DNA from: Daphnia carinata
Taxonomy: Eukaryota; Arthropoda; Branchiopoda; Diplostraca; Daphniidae
Direction of reading: 5' to 3'
Assembly: GCF_022539665.2 (NCBI RefSeq)
Contig: NC_081333.1
Location: 7,314,971 to 7,378,970 of the forward strand
Length of the DNA: 64,000 bases
Positions 44,634 to 55,059 of the stretch are shown here, piece after piece (the first letter of the stretch is position 1; each line of letters opens with the position of its first letter). Position numbers and translations under genes: made by a program. Below the pieces are notes generated by a model that did not search any database, was not told the origin of the DNA, and saw only the letters and a list, made by a program, of their open reading frames with translations.

Positions 44634-47631
44634 TTAGAGCAAATTGCACGTTTTGTTCTCCTTGAACGGATTTTCGGAAGGGGAGATGCCAGTGACCAAG
44701 ACGTCAGTCTTTTGATGCTCCTGGCAGTACTTGATTAACCTGCATAAAAAACAAAACAAATAAAGATAATGAGCTTTTTTCTGATTTTTGTTTTACTTAT
44801 AGCGTCACTACACATCTATTAAAACCTAAATCATATTGAGTATCAGATGACTGTCGTTATGCATATAGCATCAAGTGATTGATATTCAAAAGACCTGCCT
44901 ACACAGGCAGTTCCTACCCTTTGCAAGCTGAAGTAGTCTTCTGCGAACCATTCAAAGCTTTAAAATTTCGTCATTCGTTTGGCCTGTCTCTCTACTAACT
45001 GGGAAATCCTAACACCTTTTTATTGCTTTCGCATAAGCATTCTGTATGTTCGGTGCATATCGAGATCAAACAAGGAAATTAACGAGGATTCAGGAACCAT
45101 AAGGATATGAAAAAACGGAACGAAATTTAATATATTTTCCACGTTTTTGAATGAGTTTCTTCAGGATATTTTACAAAGAAATGCAACATTAGTAATGGAG
45201 AAAAATAGTGCCCTTAAGAGCAGCCGGAAAACAGTAAGAAGCTTTTCTACTATTTCGACAGATGCTTACTTATTTGTTGCAACAAGCACCGGCTTCACAA
45301 GAGAACAACAAAGATACCAGTGGGAGGAGATCCCAACCGTATAGCCTGCCTACCATCCGTTACACACTTGCACACAATCGTGGGCGTGGGGCTTTGCCAA
45401 CAATAGAGGTGTCTCATCATCTAGCCTTGATTGGTTTTCTTGCCGGAGTTATCGAAACAACGACGGCCTGATTAATGTTTAATTGGACGGTCTTCTTACA
45501 TCTTTGTTTCGCTGCATCTCCTTGTCGAGACGCTCGGTGTTTTTGGATGTTGGATCGTTAGTCCCCAAACGCTTTGTTGACTAATTTGGTATTGATGCGG
45601 ACTCAAAGGAAAGGTGACGGTGGGGAGGGGAAACATAGGCGTGGAACATTTGAAGGCCTTCTGCTGATGACGCTAGTGGCCTATAAATCACGCTCTCACT
45701 GTAGAAAGTGCCGGCATATTGAAACGGCGGACCCATTTTGAGATCCAGTATGCTGTTAATGTGAACGATGAAGCAATGGTTGCTTGATGATCGAGAGAAG
45801 TGGCCTGACTCGTTCGCGAATCCATTAGTGCTATTACTGTATACCCAAAGAAGAACAACAGTGGGAGGCAAGAGAAGACTTTCCAGGAGGCATAGCATCG
45901 TTCGACTGTTAATTAAACTGTCACTCAAAGCAAATAAGGACCAACAGCCAACTAAATCGACAATAAAGGCTGCTGATGGTTTAACGAAATGACGCTGTTC
46001 CTGCAACCCTATGCAACAACCACTTTACACTGATTATCTGCAAAAATTTCCAAGAAAAACAACAAATCAGATAAGCAATTTGCGTAATTTTTTAAATGGA
46101 TGTTTTCTTTTGTTAAAAGAGCGGTAGTATTTCAGCAATTTGTGTGAATTGTTACTAATGAATAGTTATAAATAGCTCGATGTGTTGTGGCATGCATATT
46201 GTGAATTTTCAAGTATTATGGCAACAGGTAAGTGAATCAACATTTTACGAAAAGGGATTGCAGCATCATTTGGTAGCAGAATTTCCTCATAGCGGTACTA
46301 GTGATAAGTGATTTAATTTTTCTCCTCGAATAACTTTCCACATTCTACATTACTGTTTCTTCATAACTTTCACAAAAGTAAAAAACTTTTTCTTTCTTTC
46401 TCATTTTTATCGAGTTATAATCAAAGCAACAAGGAATACTTTCCGTCATCATCTTGTTCCCGCGTAACTTTGAACGACATTTCAAAGAGCTTCCGTGACA
46501 GGAAGCGGCCACCGCAATGACAGTTACTTGTACGAAAAAGAGATTACTCTGTAGTTGTTGAAGCTTTATTCCAGCTGACGGTCTGATAGAAATGGATCCA
46601 TCAGTCTTCGAATGGCTTAGGTAAACATATGTACGAGATGGCGAACACGTTGCGCTCTTGGGTGTGCTGAAACATACGTCTTGAATGTAAAAATAAAGCT
46701 CTCAAAAACAAATAAGGCGTTGTATTGTGTAAATTTAGACCCGACATGTTTGTCCGGCTGCTGCTCGCTATGTGTAGCATGGTTAGTCTTAAATCCTAAC
46801 TGTTGCGCAATGTGCCACAGCTGGCCATCCTACTACACTTAAAAACGTAAAATAAGCCCTCTCGCCGGCCAAGTAAACAAATGTCCTACTAACTTTTGTT
46901 ATTCATAACAGAAGAAAATATCGATCTGGCTAGGTTCACCGATTGCCATTTGTCCACCACATTGTGTTCAGCTTCAAGTCTGTAATCCGATCATCCTCCG
47001 AAATAAGCTTATCTCTTTTTACACGTCGAATAGTCTTACTGTAATCGTTAAGTGCCAGTCTTTTCAGCTAATCATATTCGATGAACGATCTCACCAACGA
47101 GCCCAACCCATTATCCTATGGCTGTCACGTAGTTTATTGATACATTTGTTTGTTTATGCCTCTTATGCGAGCACATCTTTTGTCATTGTGTCGGATTACT
47201 TGGATCTAGGCCCTGTTGTTCTGAACAGTGGTAATGAGACTAGTCATAACCAAAACTTTTGTTGGTTTTCCAACTAACATGTCCGTCTGTCCTAAGGGTC
47301 CAATCAAAACTCTGAAGAAATTTATTAGATGTACTAAAGAAAAACTCGCGCATCCGTCTATCGGGATTGGCCTTTCTGTTCATTGGACACATCCGCCATT
47401 CAGTTTCACCATAAACACGTAAGATCGTCTGATTAAGACAGAACATAAAAGCTAAACGACTGGGCTTAATTAAGGGATTACCGTGCTCTTAAGATCATTT
47501 AACTATGAATTTAAGTGGCTTGCCAATTGTACTTACTCTTCACAAGCTTGGGATACTGGGATTCTTTGCACGCTGGCCTCCTGGCGTAATTGCGTCACTT
47601 GTTTTTTCATGGCTTGAACTTGAGACATCAT
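44634..47631 (-). CDS. Guanine nucleotide-binding protein gamma subunit
   Basis: Two small exons, 47537-47631 and 44634-44739, are separated by a 2.8-kb intron and join at a Glu codon split after two bases (GA|G). The product is 66 residues, the usual size. G-gamma pairs with G-beta and anchors the heterotrimer at the plasma membrane. The first exon encodes the N-terminal coiled-coil helix (MKKQVTQLRQEASVQRIPVS). The second carries the family signature LIKYCQEHQKTDVLVTG, then SENPFKENK. It ends in CNLL, a CaaX box whose final Leu predicts geranylgeranylation. Two adjacent Met codons (47631, 47628) open the frame; the first is used here. It is closest to the arthropod Ggamma1 group by eye. Confidence 0.93.
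44740..47536 (-). other. Long intron of the G-gamma gene
   Basis: AT-rich intron with no convincing internal exon. The open frames at 45147, 45581 and 45768 overlap each other and show no domain, and were not called. Confidence 0.5.
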
Positions 47632-48893
47632 TTTTATGGCAAACGAAGAATTTGACGGGTTTTTAGAATGGAGAATGATTCGCTGCCTTATTCGCTGTAG
47701 TTCACGTACAGTCGTTTATTGCCTTCAGCGCCGGAAAAGAAAGATGTAGCTCTGCTGTCGCAACGAAGCCAACTGACAGATTCTGATTTTGTGGCCGAAG
47801 GATTTTCCTACTCTCCGTTCCTCGTCTTTTTCAACCCTCCGGGAAGTGGTTGTTTGACTCAATCTCCCCTCGCCTGCTCCCTCCTCATTTCTCGACAGGA
47901 CGCAACAGTTCAGCGCTACTAAGGCGCATGCGCATGACTCGTCTACGATTATATTCATCTTTCAAATCACGAGCCCACTCTTTTAACAAGCGATAGAAAA
48001 AATATAGAGATAGAGTAAAAGGTCGCACCATGGTTTGCTCGTTATCTTTAGTCATGCACTCGGAAGAATCATTATTCGTATGTACTGTTACTCATTTACT
48101 GGATTTTCCGGTTACACAACCAACGCATAATTTCAAACATAATTACAATACCTTCTCTAGTTGAATAATATTTGAAATTGGATACGAACAATATTGTTAC
48201 AACCTAAACAATCAATTCAAATCATTCCAACTTTGTCCGTTAATAGAATTCTTTGTGTTGTTTTCTCCGTGCGTCAACATCGTTATAAAGGCTGCCAACT
48301 GTTGACTCAATTTCATCATACTATTTCGTATATTCTGTTTTATTAGAGATCGGTAAATCGATATCATATAAAGCGTACAGGACATTGAACTTTGCCAACA
48401 ACTAGGTATCCAGTACCGGAAACATCCAGAATACGGTCGACGCAGACAACATTCGTGCATTTCGCTCCTCTTCCATCGCTCCCTCACACAATGTCCATAA
48501 AGCGTCCTATCAGATTCTTTCTGTGACGCGTAAAAAACAGAAATCCCGTACATGTAGCACATCCGTGAGACACCATCTAAACGACAGCTGTCGTTCTACC
48601 CGGGCATAGGCAAGGGTGTGCACTCCAAGGGTTCACGTCTCACGAGAATACCATAGTTCAATCGACATGGATGCCAATGAAGTCACAAACACCTTTTTTA
48701 CGCCTGCTCGTAAGTGTCGATGATCCCATTACTTTGTTCTGCTTTTGCTAGGATACCAAGCTACTTAGGTCGTATCTGTATCGTAATATATCCCTTAGAA
48801 CATATCTGAAATACACAACGCATATTTTAACTGACTTAGAATCGTCTATTTAAAGTGCACTCATCTAAATATCTTTTACAAGAATCCAGTTTT
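47632..48893. other. G-gamma 5' flank and XPNPEP3 3' flank
   Basis: The G-gamma promoter and 5' UTR probably lie at 47632-48050, which includes CG-richer sequence and a GCGCATGCGCATG stretch near 47923. No gene was seen between there and the XPNPEP3 stop codon. Confidence 0.45.
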
Positions 48894-50715
48894 TTACCTC
48901 ATTACACTTTCAATTTCAGATATTGTTTTAGGACAAGATTGCGTTAGCACTTCTATACCTGTTTCGGTAATTAAAATGTCATCTTCGATTCGCAATCCTA
49001 ATCCATGAAATTCTTTCGGAGCTATGGAGCGATTGAGATCCACGTACAACCCTGGAAGAAATGACTTAATGCGGTAATGAATAATATCTACGATAAGGTA
49101 AAGGGTGTAATTTACCGGGTTCGATGGTAATCACCATGCCAGGTTCTAGGGGGATATTCCGGTTAACCGTACCGGTGTCATGTACGTCGATTCCTAGATA
49201 ATGGGAAACATGATGGGGGCAGACCGAATACGCCATCTGTATGTTAAATATTTCGATTCTACTGGTTTTGAAATATTCGAATTAGGAGAACATACCTGAG
49301 CCCTTTCAGCGCAACTATTGGCTTCCTTCCCAAACCCAATTTGCTGCAAGTTTTTTCCCAACTGACGACACATTCTTTGAAAAAGGACATCTAAGGGTGG
49401 CCGCTCATTACAGAATTGTATAAGATCTAATTGTACATCAAGAACCGCTTCGTACGCTTCTGCTTGAAAGCTCGTAAATTTTCCGTTTATAGGCCAGCAT
49501 CTTGTCATATCACTCGTGTATCCGTAATACTGACACCCTAATTGAAATAAACAATGGTATGATAAGCTGACACGAGCTATGACAAATATGAATACCGGCA
49601 TCCATGAGAACCATTTCGCCGTTATTAATCAACTGATTATTGCTGATGTAGTGAATAGTATTGGCACGAGCGCCACCGGCAACGACAGGGGGATAAGCCA
49701 AATACTGAGCGCCTTTCATTCTACTATGGTACTCGACACACGCCCATAGTTGGGACTCACACACCGAAGGCTGTGACATCTAAATTAGAAAGACAAACAA
49801 GTTATGTAAAATGGTTTGGGTTGTAAAGCTTTATGAGACACACCTTCATGGTCTCTATTGTGGCACTGGCTATAATAGCACAAGATCTTCTCATCAACTC
49901 CTGTTCGGATTTCGATTTGATGACACGCAAGTTATGAAGTAACGGGACAATATCCCGCGCGGTTATTGATCCACTTTTTTTACTGATAACGTCATCGACA
50001 ATTTGGAATGAGCGCCCCGGATCTCGCCATATTTGTACACCACTTAGTTGATTTTGCTTTATAAAAGAGCACATAAAAGGGGCAAGTTGTGAAAGGTAAT
50101 TTGCTTGTTCAATGCCAAGGATATTTAAGCAGAATTCCAAATCAGCCTTAGGACCTTCCCACATTTCTGTCTAAGAAAAATAGCTTTTATGGTGATGTGA
50201 AGTAAAATCTACACTTATCAATAACTTACATTAGAATCTGTTTTTGGGATAAAAACAATAGATTCAAATTTATCAGACCCTGGGGCTGAGATCATTAATA
50301 GAACAATATCAGGCTCTAAACAACCCGTGAGGTAAAGGAAGTCAGAATCCTGCCTAAAAACATAGGGAATTTTTCCTGACATATAAAGTTTTGAAGATGA
50401 TTGTACTACAACGAGATTGGCTTTTGAGCCATCACTCTGCTTGGAGACTTTTTGCATTAATTTAGAACGTCTTTCTTTGTATTCATCCTTGTGAATCAGT
50501 GGTGTAACCTAAAGTGTATTTTAGATCCAAATAGAGATGAAAATACTGGATTTATGTATGTTCCACATCTTTACCTCGCCATTGTTCAACAAGTGGGGAT
50601 GAGACTCGAAAACGGGTTGCGGATATTTTCTGATCAGTTGGTTTTGCTGTAAACCTAGTTGTTTATTACCTGGCAAAGGTGATCTTGAAAAATTCCTAGA
50701 GGAAACCATACTCAT
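48894..50715 (-). CDS. XPNPEP3: Xaa-Pro aminopeptidase 3 (mitochondrial aminopeptidase P)
   Basis: Seven exons: 50575-50715, 50230-50508, 49844-50170, 49596-49779, 49296-49537, 49116-49236 and 48894-49051. They give 483 residues in phase. The enzyme removes an N-terminal residue preceding proline and is a dinuclear manganese peptidase of the pita-bread fold. The N-terminal aminopeptidase-P domain includes [20 protein letters not shown]. Metal ligands expected for the fold are all visible: Asp309 (VLMDAG), Asp320 (TSDMTR), His403 ([13 protein letters not shown]), Glu430 (TIEPG) and Glu454 (RIEDD). The first 20 residues are Ser/Arg-rich and short on acidic residues, which fits a mitochondrial presequence. 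A downstream start at 50709 would remove two residues. Upstream sits a palindromic repeat element. Confidence 0.96.
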
Positions 50716-51055
50716 TTGGACAGCGGCGTTTCTGTCTGATTAACGAATTTCAAATGATTCAGAATTATTTTGTTAGTTAATTTTTTTCAATGTGATTACT
50801 TGTGATTTTCTTCCATGTGGAAAACAACATCTTCGGAGATCTAGACACCACCATTCTTCAAATTACTTTTGTAGCTTATTTAACAACTTCAGGAAAAACA
50901 AACAAAAAAAACCAAAACAAGTCAAACATACTATCATCTGCTGTCATGCTCCAAAGTTGGCCGTGGCTTCAGGCTCTCAATTGTTTTTCTCAATAGATGG
51001 CGTGCCACGACATTGATCGTCACCAAGTGGCTTACTATGGCAATCCGTTTTACCC
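50716..51055 (-). promoter_or_regulatory. XPNPEP3 5' flank
   Basis: This stretch should hold the 5' UTR and promoter of the minus-strand XPNPEP3 gene. It contains AGATGGCG at 50995. The stretch 51039-51056 is the terminus-like sequence TATGGCAATCCGTTTTAC, which recurs elsewhere in the window. Promoter function is inferred from position. Confidence 0.35.
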
Positions 51056-51638
51056 AGAGATAAGGAGATGGGACACGACCGTGTTAAAGCCGCCATGACA
51101 CTTTTTGGGGTACCATCTAGCGGCTAATTCCCTCCCTTCATCATTAGCAGACGAATTCCCTGGAAGGAACCAATGTGACAGGCGGCTAATTTGAAAATGG
51201 GAAAGGAAAGTCGGACATTTCGCCAGATAAAAACACACAACGAAAGTTCTGTGACTCGGAGGTTGTTGAAAACTCGGAGAATCAAAAGGGGTCGATTTTC
51301 TGGAATTTTTGGCTTACAAATACTTTCCATTCCAGCTTCCATTGAATTGTTTTCCGGGAACCTGTTAGCTAATTATCAAATTTTATACTGCAAAATACCC
51401 AGGCTCACTTTACAAGTTGTTACAATTTACTTTTACTCATGAAACTTTCTTTTGTGTGTTATTAAAGCGCATTGTCTAACTCTCCGTGACCATTTCAAAT
51501 CAGCCGCCTGTAACAATGCTTCCTTGCAAGGAATTCGTCTGCTAATGAGAAAGGGAGGGAATTAGCCGCTAGATGAAGTGCCGAAATCTGTCATGGCGGC
51601 TTTCCCTATTCCGTGTCCCATCTCCTTATCTCTGGTTT
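51056..51638. repeat. Inverted-repeat (foldback) element upstream of XPNPEP3
   Basis: Arms at about 51056-51200 and 51488-51638 are imperfect inverted copies. Matching blocks include GAGATAAGGAGATGGGACACG, AGCGGCTAATTCCCTCCCTT and AGCAGACGAATTCC. The spacer is about 290 bases and AT-rich. The size and structure suit a MITE-like element. The outer left flank is TATGGCAATCCGTTTTAC, while the right flank is GGTTTTACCCCCCC in the same orientation, so its true ends are unclear. Confidence 0.75.
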
Positions 51639-51639
51639 T

Positions 51640-52655
51640 ACCCCCCCCTCAAAAAAATGAGAACTATCGTTTTTTTTTTTGTATATTCAACCAATATGGC
51701 AATCCGTTTTACACACAAAAAAAAAAAAATTTCGCCAAAAAAAAAAAAATCACACTTTTTTCTTTTTTTTTCGACCCGTAGCCATCTACCGGTCAGAATC
51801 GTTATTACAGGCATGTCAATTTGAGTCCATTGCAGCCATTCCACTTCTAGGGATATTACCCTATTTAGGGGGATTTAAGGAAAATTTTTGGAATCTAGGA
51901 TGCAGTTATGGAAATCTAGGGTTTCCGGGATTATCCAGGGCCTATTTAATTTTTTGGGGATTTCTCGGGATTTTGAGATTTTTGGCCAAACCGCTGTTGC
52001 TTTTGGCGCTTCTATGCAACTTCAAAAGTAAAATGTTCCTCAATAAGAGCCACCAAGCGGACAATGGTGAACGGTACGCTTTTCAGAAAGTAACACTGAC
52101 TAGGATACACCACGAACTCCATTTGATCCTCCAAACGTCTGTGCCAAACATATCGCACGCCGAATTTTTAAAGACTCAAGTCTCCGACTGAATTTCTGAC
52201 AAGCACTTGACCCAATTGCAAAAGCTGGGGAGAGTTCCTTGAATATATACGTAGGAATTACGAATCTATTTTGTTCAACCATGACGAACAATTTGTTGTT
52301 GAGACATGATGAACCCGAGGCCTCTCACACAATTTTGTTATCTAGGTGAGCAACACACTGTTCATTGGGAAACGCTGTGATTCTCTTGAGGCTTTATAAC
52401 GTTGAAAGTTCGATGACAATTATTTTTGGAAAAAACCATATCTTTATTGCTTAACTAAACAAATATGATGGGGCAATCCGATGGTTTTATTTTCATAGCC
52501 AATTTAAATTTTTCTGGTAACTTGTTTGGCTTTGACGGGCACTGGTTAATTGCTTTAAAAATGTGTTCGATTTAATACTGTTCTAAAATAAATAAAATAG
52601 GTTATTTTATTTTTTTTATTTACATTTATAAAAATAATAAAAATTTTTTTGAAGC
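51640..52655. other. Repeat-derived sequence without a gene
   Basis: Contains a second copy of TATGGCAATCCGTTTTAC (51695-51712), A and T runs, GTAGCCATCTACCGGTCAG (51779), and a GGGGATTT-rich stretch at 51855-51990 resembling one near 54945. An open minus-strand frame at 52100-52291 has no recognisable product. No gene is supported. Confidence 0.5.
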
Positions 52656-52658
52656 AAT

Positions 52659-52745
52659 GGCGTCTATAAGAACCGAACACGGACAGTCGACGTATGATCT
52701 CAGTGCTATACCACAGCGCCCTACCACAGCGCCCTACCACAGCGC
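52659..52745 (-). repeat. tRNA-like sequence with a triplicated 13-bp A-box unit
   Basis: Read on the minus strand it has an A-box-like TGTGGTATAGCAC, a B-box-like GTTCGGTTC, and ends GGCG...CGCC that could pair as an acceptor stem. On its 5' side the 13-base unit CTACCACAGCGCC (plus-strand sense) is repeated about three times at 52708-52745. It is probably a tRNA-derived SINE head or decayed tRNA rather than a working tRNA gene. Confidence 0.6.
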
Positions 52746-52823
52746 GACACCACTATTAGTCACATATTATATAGCTCCGGTATTAAAACGAAGGTCGATG
52801 AAAAATAAATTTGTTTGAGATGT

Positions 52824-53095
52824 GCGGTCCTGGCACAGTGGTTACCACCTTCGCTTCGCATTCTCAAGGCCCTGGGTTCAAGTCCCGACACCGCCAAATT
52901 CTCCCCCTCCCTTTCCCTCCAAATCTTCATTCAAGATTCATCGGATTACGCAAGCTTCTACAACAGATCAAGACGCAAGATTCTACGCCTTCAAGAAAGA
53001 AGAGAAAAAACAAAAAGAAGAGAGAAAACAAGAAGAAAGAAAAAAAGAAGAGAGAAAAGAAAAGAGAAAAAAGAAGAGCCATGCCTACTATAAAG
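52824..53095 (+). mobile_element. tRNA-derived SINE with purine-rich tail
   Basis: Starts with a tRNA-like head, GCGGTCC then TGGCACAGTGGTTACC (A box). GGGTTCAAGTCCC (B box / T arm) and a closing ACCGCCA able to pair with the 5' GCGGT follow. The anticodon arm is not well formed. A non-tRNA body follows, then an A/G-rich tail (52990-53090) made of AGAA-type units. Together these are typical of a Pol III-driven SINE. It is followed by the paired hairpins at 53120-53162. Confidence 0.7.
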
Positions 53096-53459
53096 GGGCT
53101 AAATGGTACACCAAAAAAAAGCCTTGCCAGGCTAAAATTGGCAAAAATAGCCTTGTTAGGCTAAAAATCGATCTGTAGTACTGTTCACTACCTTGAAGAT
53201 CGAACCACAAGCTGAAAGGTAGAGAAGAGGTGATCGTTGAACGTAGGCTGTTCGTTAGCCTCCCCACGGCCTGAAAGACGGCTCGTGGATGCAGGCAGCT
53301 TATCATCGGGATATGTGACCCAATTCGCTACCCGTAAGTTTTTGTTGTTCCTTTTTGTGGGGTGTTGTTGTTTGGTAATATTGTTTATTAAGTTATTATA
53401 TATTATTATCATATTATTATGTTAGTTGTTATTATTGTTAGCTTGTTATTATATATTAC

Positions 53460-53584
53460 GCTGGAGACCCGAGTTCGAATCTAGCGTCAGTCATTTTTTT
53501 CATCCCTTTCCTACCGTAAGTCCCACACGCGGCGCTAGGTTCCACTTTCCACTGTTTTTCCCACACATTTCAATTCTGCATTCG
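53460..53584 (+). mobile_element. 5'-truncated tRNA-derived SINE
   Basis: Begins with a B-box-like ACCCGAGTTCGAATCTAG. It then shares with the inverted copy at 54588-54757 the blocks TTTCCTA, CACACGC, GCGCTAGGTTCCACTTTCCA and CTGTTTTTCC. The A-box half is missing. Confidence 0.65.
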
Positions 53585-53629
53585 TTACCAAACAGTGGAA
53601 AGTGGAGCTCGGTTTGGGGTGTTACGCCC

Positions 53630-54150
53630 CCCTGGCAATGCAGTTTTAAGCGATTTTGGCCGACCCGCGCGGTTTTTTTGGACAAACCGGAGCGGTGCGG
53701 TTTGCCGTTTTTTTCAAACAGATTGCACCGCGGTTTGACGGTTTGTACCCGCAGTTTGTACCCGCGGTGTAAACTGCGGTTTAACACGGTTTGCAACGCG
53801 GTTTTACGGTTTGCACCGCCGATTTACGGTTTGCATTGAACAAAAAATCAGTAACAGATTTTGTCGCTAGATGGCGGGAAGATCGACCAATTTTCAAACG
53901 CGATGCCTTCAAGTGTGATCGGAAATTTGATTCATAACAAGTTGCTGACCGCCATTACGCTTACAACAATTAGTGATAATTACTTGATTTGGAATTTCAG
54001 CAAAATTTCAAAGGAAAATATTTAATGGCGGTTCAAACCGGTTTTGCCCAGTTGCAAACCGAAAACCAAACCGCAGTCAAAAATGGCCAAACCGAACCGA
54101 CGGTTTGACGATTTTTAAATGAAAAACCGCGGTTTGCACCGATCATAGAC
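53630..54150. repeat. Degenerate CGGTTTG-rich repeat tract
   Basis: Short units related to GCGGTTTGCACC recur many times on the plus strand from 53650 to 53835. They reappear at 54030-54140, partly as AAACCGCAG on the opposite strand. The period is irregular (about 9-20 bases). No coding capacity was seen. Confidence 0.75.
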
Positions 54151-54199
54151 GATCGGGGCTGAGCCCTAAGGCCATGTGAGTACGCCATGAAAGTAACAG

Positions 54200-54934
54200 C
54201 AGAGTCATAGAAACCTGGTTGCTCTACGGTGTGTGTAAATGCTACAAGGGTTTGCGGGGACTTGTGGTCGAATTCTGGCAGTTAAATAGCGAACCTAGCG
54301 GTTTTGGTGGAGTACTACATGGCCCCCAACCAATGAGCTATGTCCTGCCAAAATTTCGACAGCCAATCATAGCAGACCCGCCAAACGAGGGGGAAGTACT
54401 TAGTACTTTACTCCAGCGGTTTGTACTTAGAGTAGTCGGATGGCCAAGTCAAGCGTGTCTTTTTCAAGCATGGCCTACTATAATAACGGCCTGTCAGCGC
54501 GCAATACTTCTTGCGCAAACAAGTTAATTGTCAGAGAGGCTTAATAGATATAATACTAATATAAAATTACGTAATATAAAATTTTAATACAGAATTGAAA
54601 TGAGTGGAAAAACAGTGGAAAGTGGAACCTAGCGCAGCGTGTGGTCAGCATACGTTAGGAAATGGAAAAAATATAATGCAGCTACTGGATTCGAACTTGG
54701 GCCTCCCGCATTGCAATCGAGGGTGCTAACCACTAGACCCAACAACTGATATTTTATGTCGTATCCCTTATGATTCTATTGCACGATGTCAGGATATCTC
54801 TAATTCTAGTCAACAGATGGCTCTCTGACGCTGCCAGCTCCGCCCACAAAAGGGCGGAAATTTCGACCACAAGTCCCCGCAAATCCTTGTGGCATTTACA
54901 CACACCGTAGAGCAACCAGGTTTCTATGACTCTG
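54200..54934. mobile_element. hAT-like non-autonomous DNA transposon
   Basis: Terminal inverted repeats of about 73 bases: CAGAGTCATAGAAACCTGG at 54200 and its reverse complement ending at 54934. The match continues inward through GCTCTACGGTGTGTGTAAATG and TTTGCGGGGACTTGTGGTCG. The element is flanked on both sides by GTAACAG (54193-54199 and 54935-54941), a 7-bp target duplication. The CAGAG terminus and duplication length fit the hAT superfamily. Its 735 bases encode no transposase, but a minus-strand tRNA-derived SINE (54588-54757) lies inside it. Confidence 0.88.
54588..54757 (-). mobile_element. tRNA-derived SINE nested in the hAT-like element
   Basis: On the minus strand the head reads GGTCTAGTGGTTAGCACC (A box) and CCAAGTTCGAATCC (B box). 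The body AGGTTCCACTTTCCACTG shared with 53460-53584 follows. This head is more complete than that of the other copy, and the two copies are in opposite orientation about 1.1 kb apart. Confidence 0.7.
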
Positions 54935-55059
54935 GTAACAGGGATTTTTCTGGGGATTTTATTTTTTTAAAATAGGGATTTATGTCCCCAGTCTGGCAAC
55001 GTTCTAGGGATACCACTTTGCGGAAAGTGGAAACACTGGTCCATTGGATCCCATTGTCA

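Noticed and set aside
48212-48562. 116-codon minus-strand frame between G-gamma and XPNPEP3
   Set aside because: No recognisable domain, no supporting splice sites and no similarity to neighbours, so chance openness is likely.
51679-52191. 170-codon plus-strand frame downstream of the foldback element
   Set aside because: Translation is dominated by homopolymer-coded Lys/Phe runs and repeat-derived sequence.
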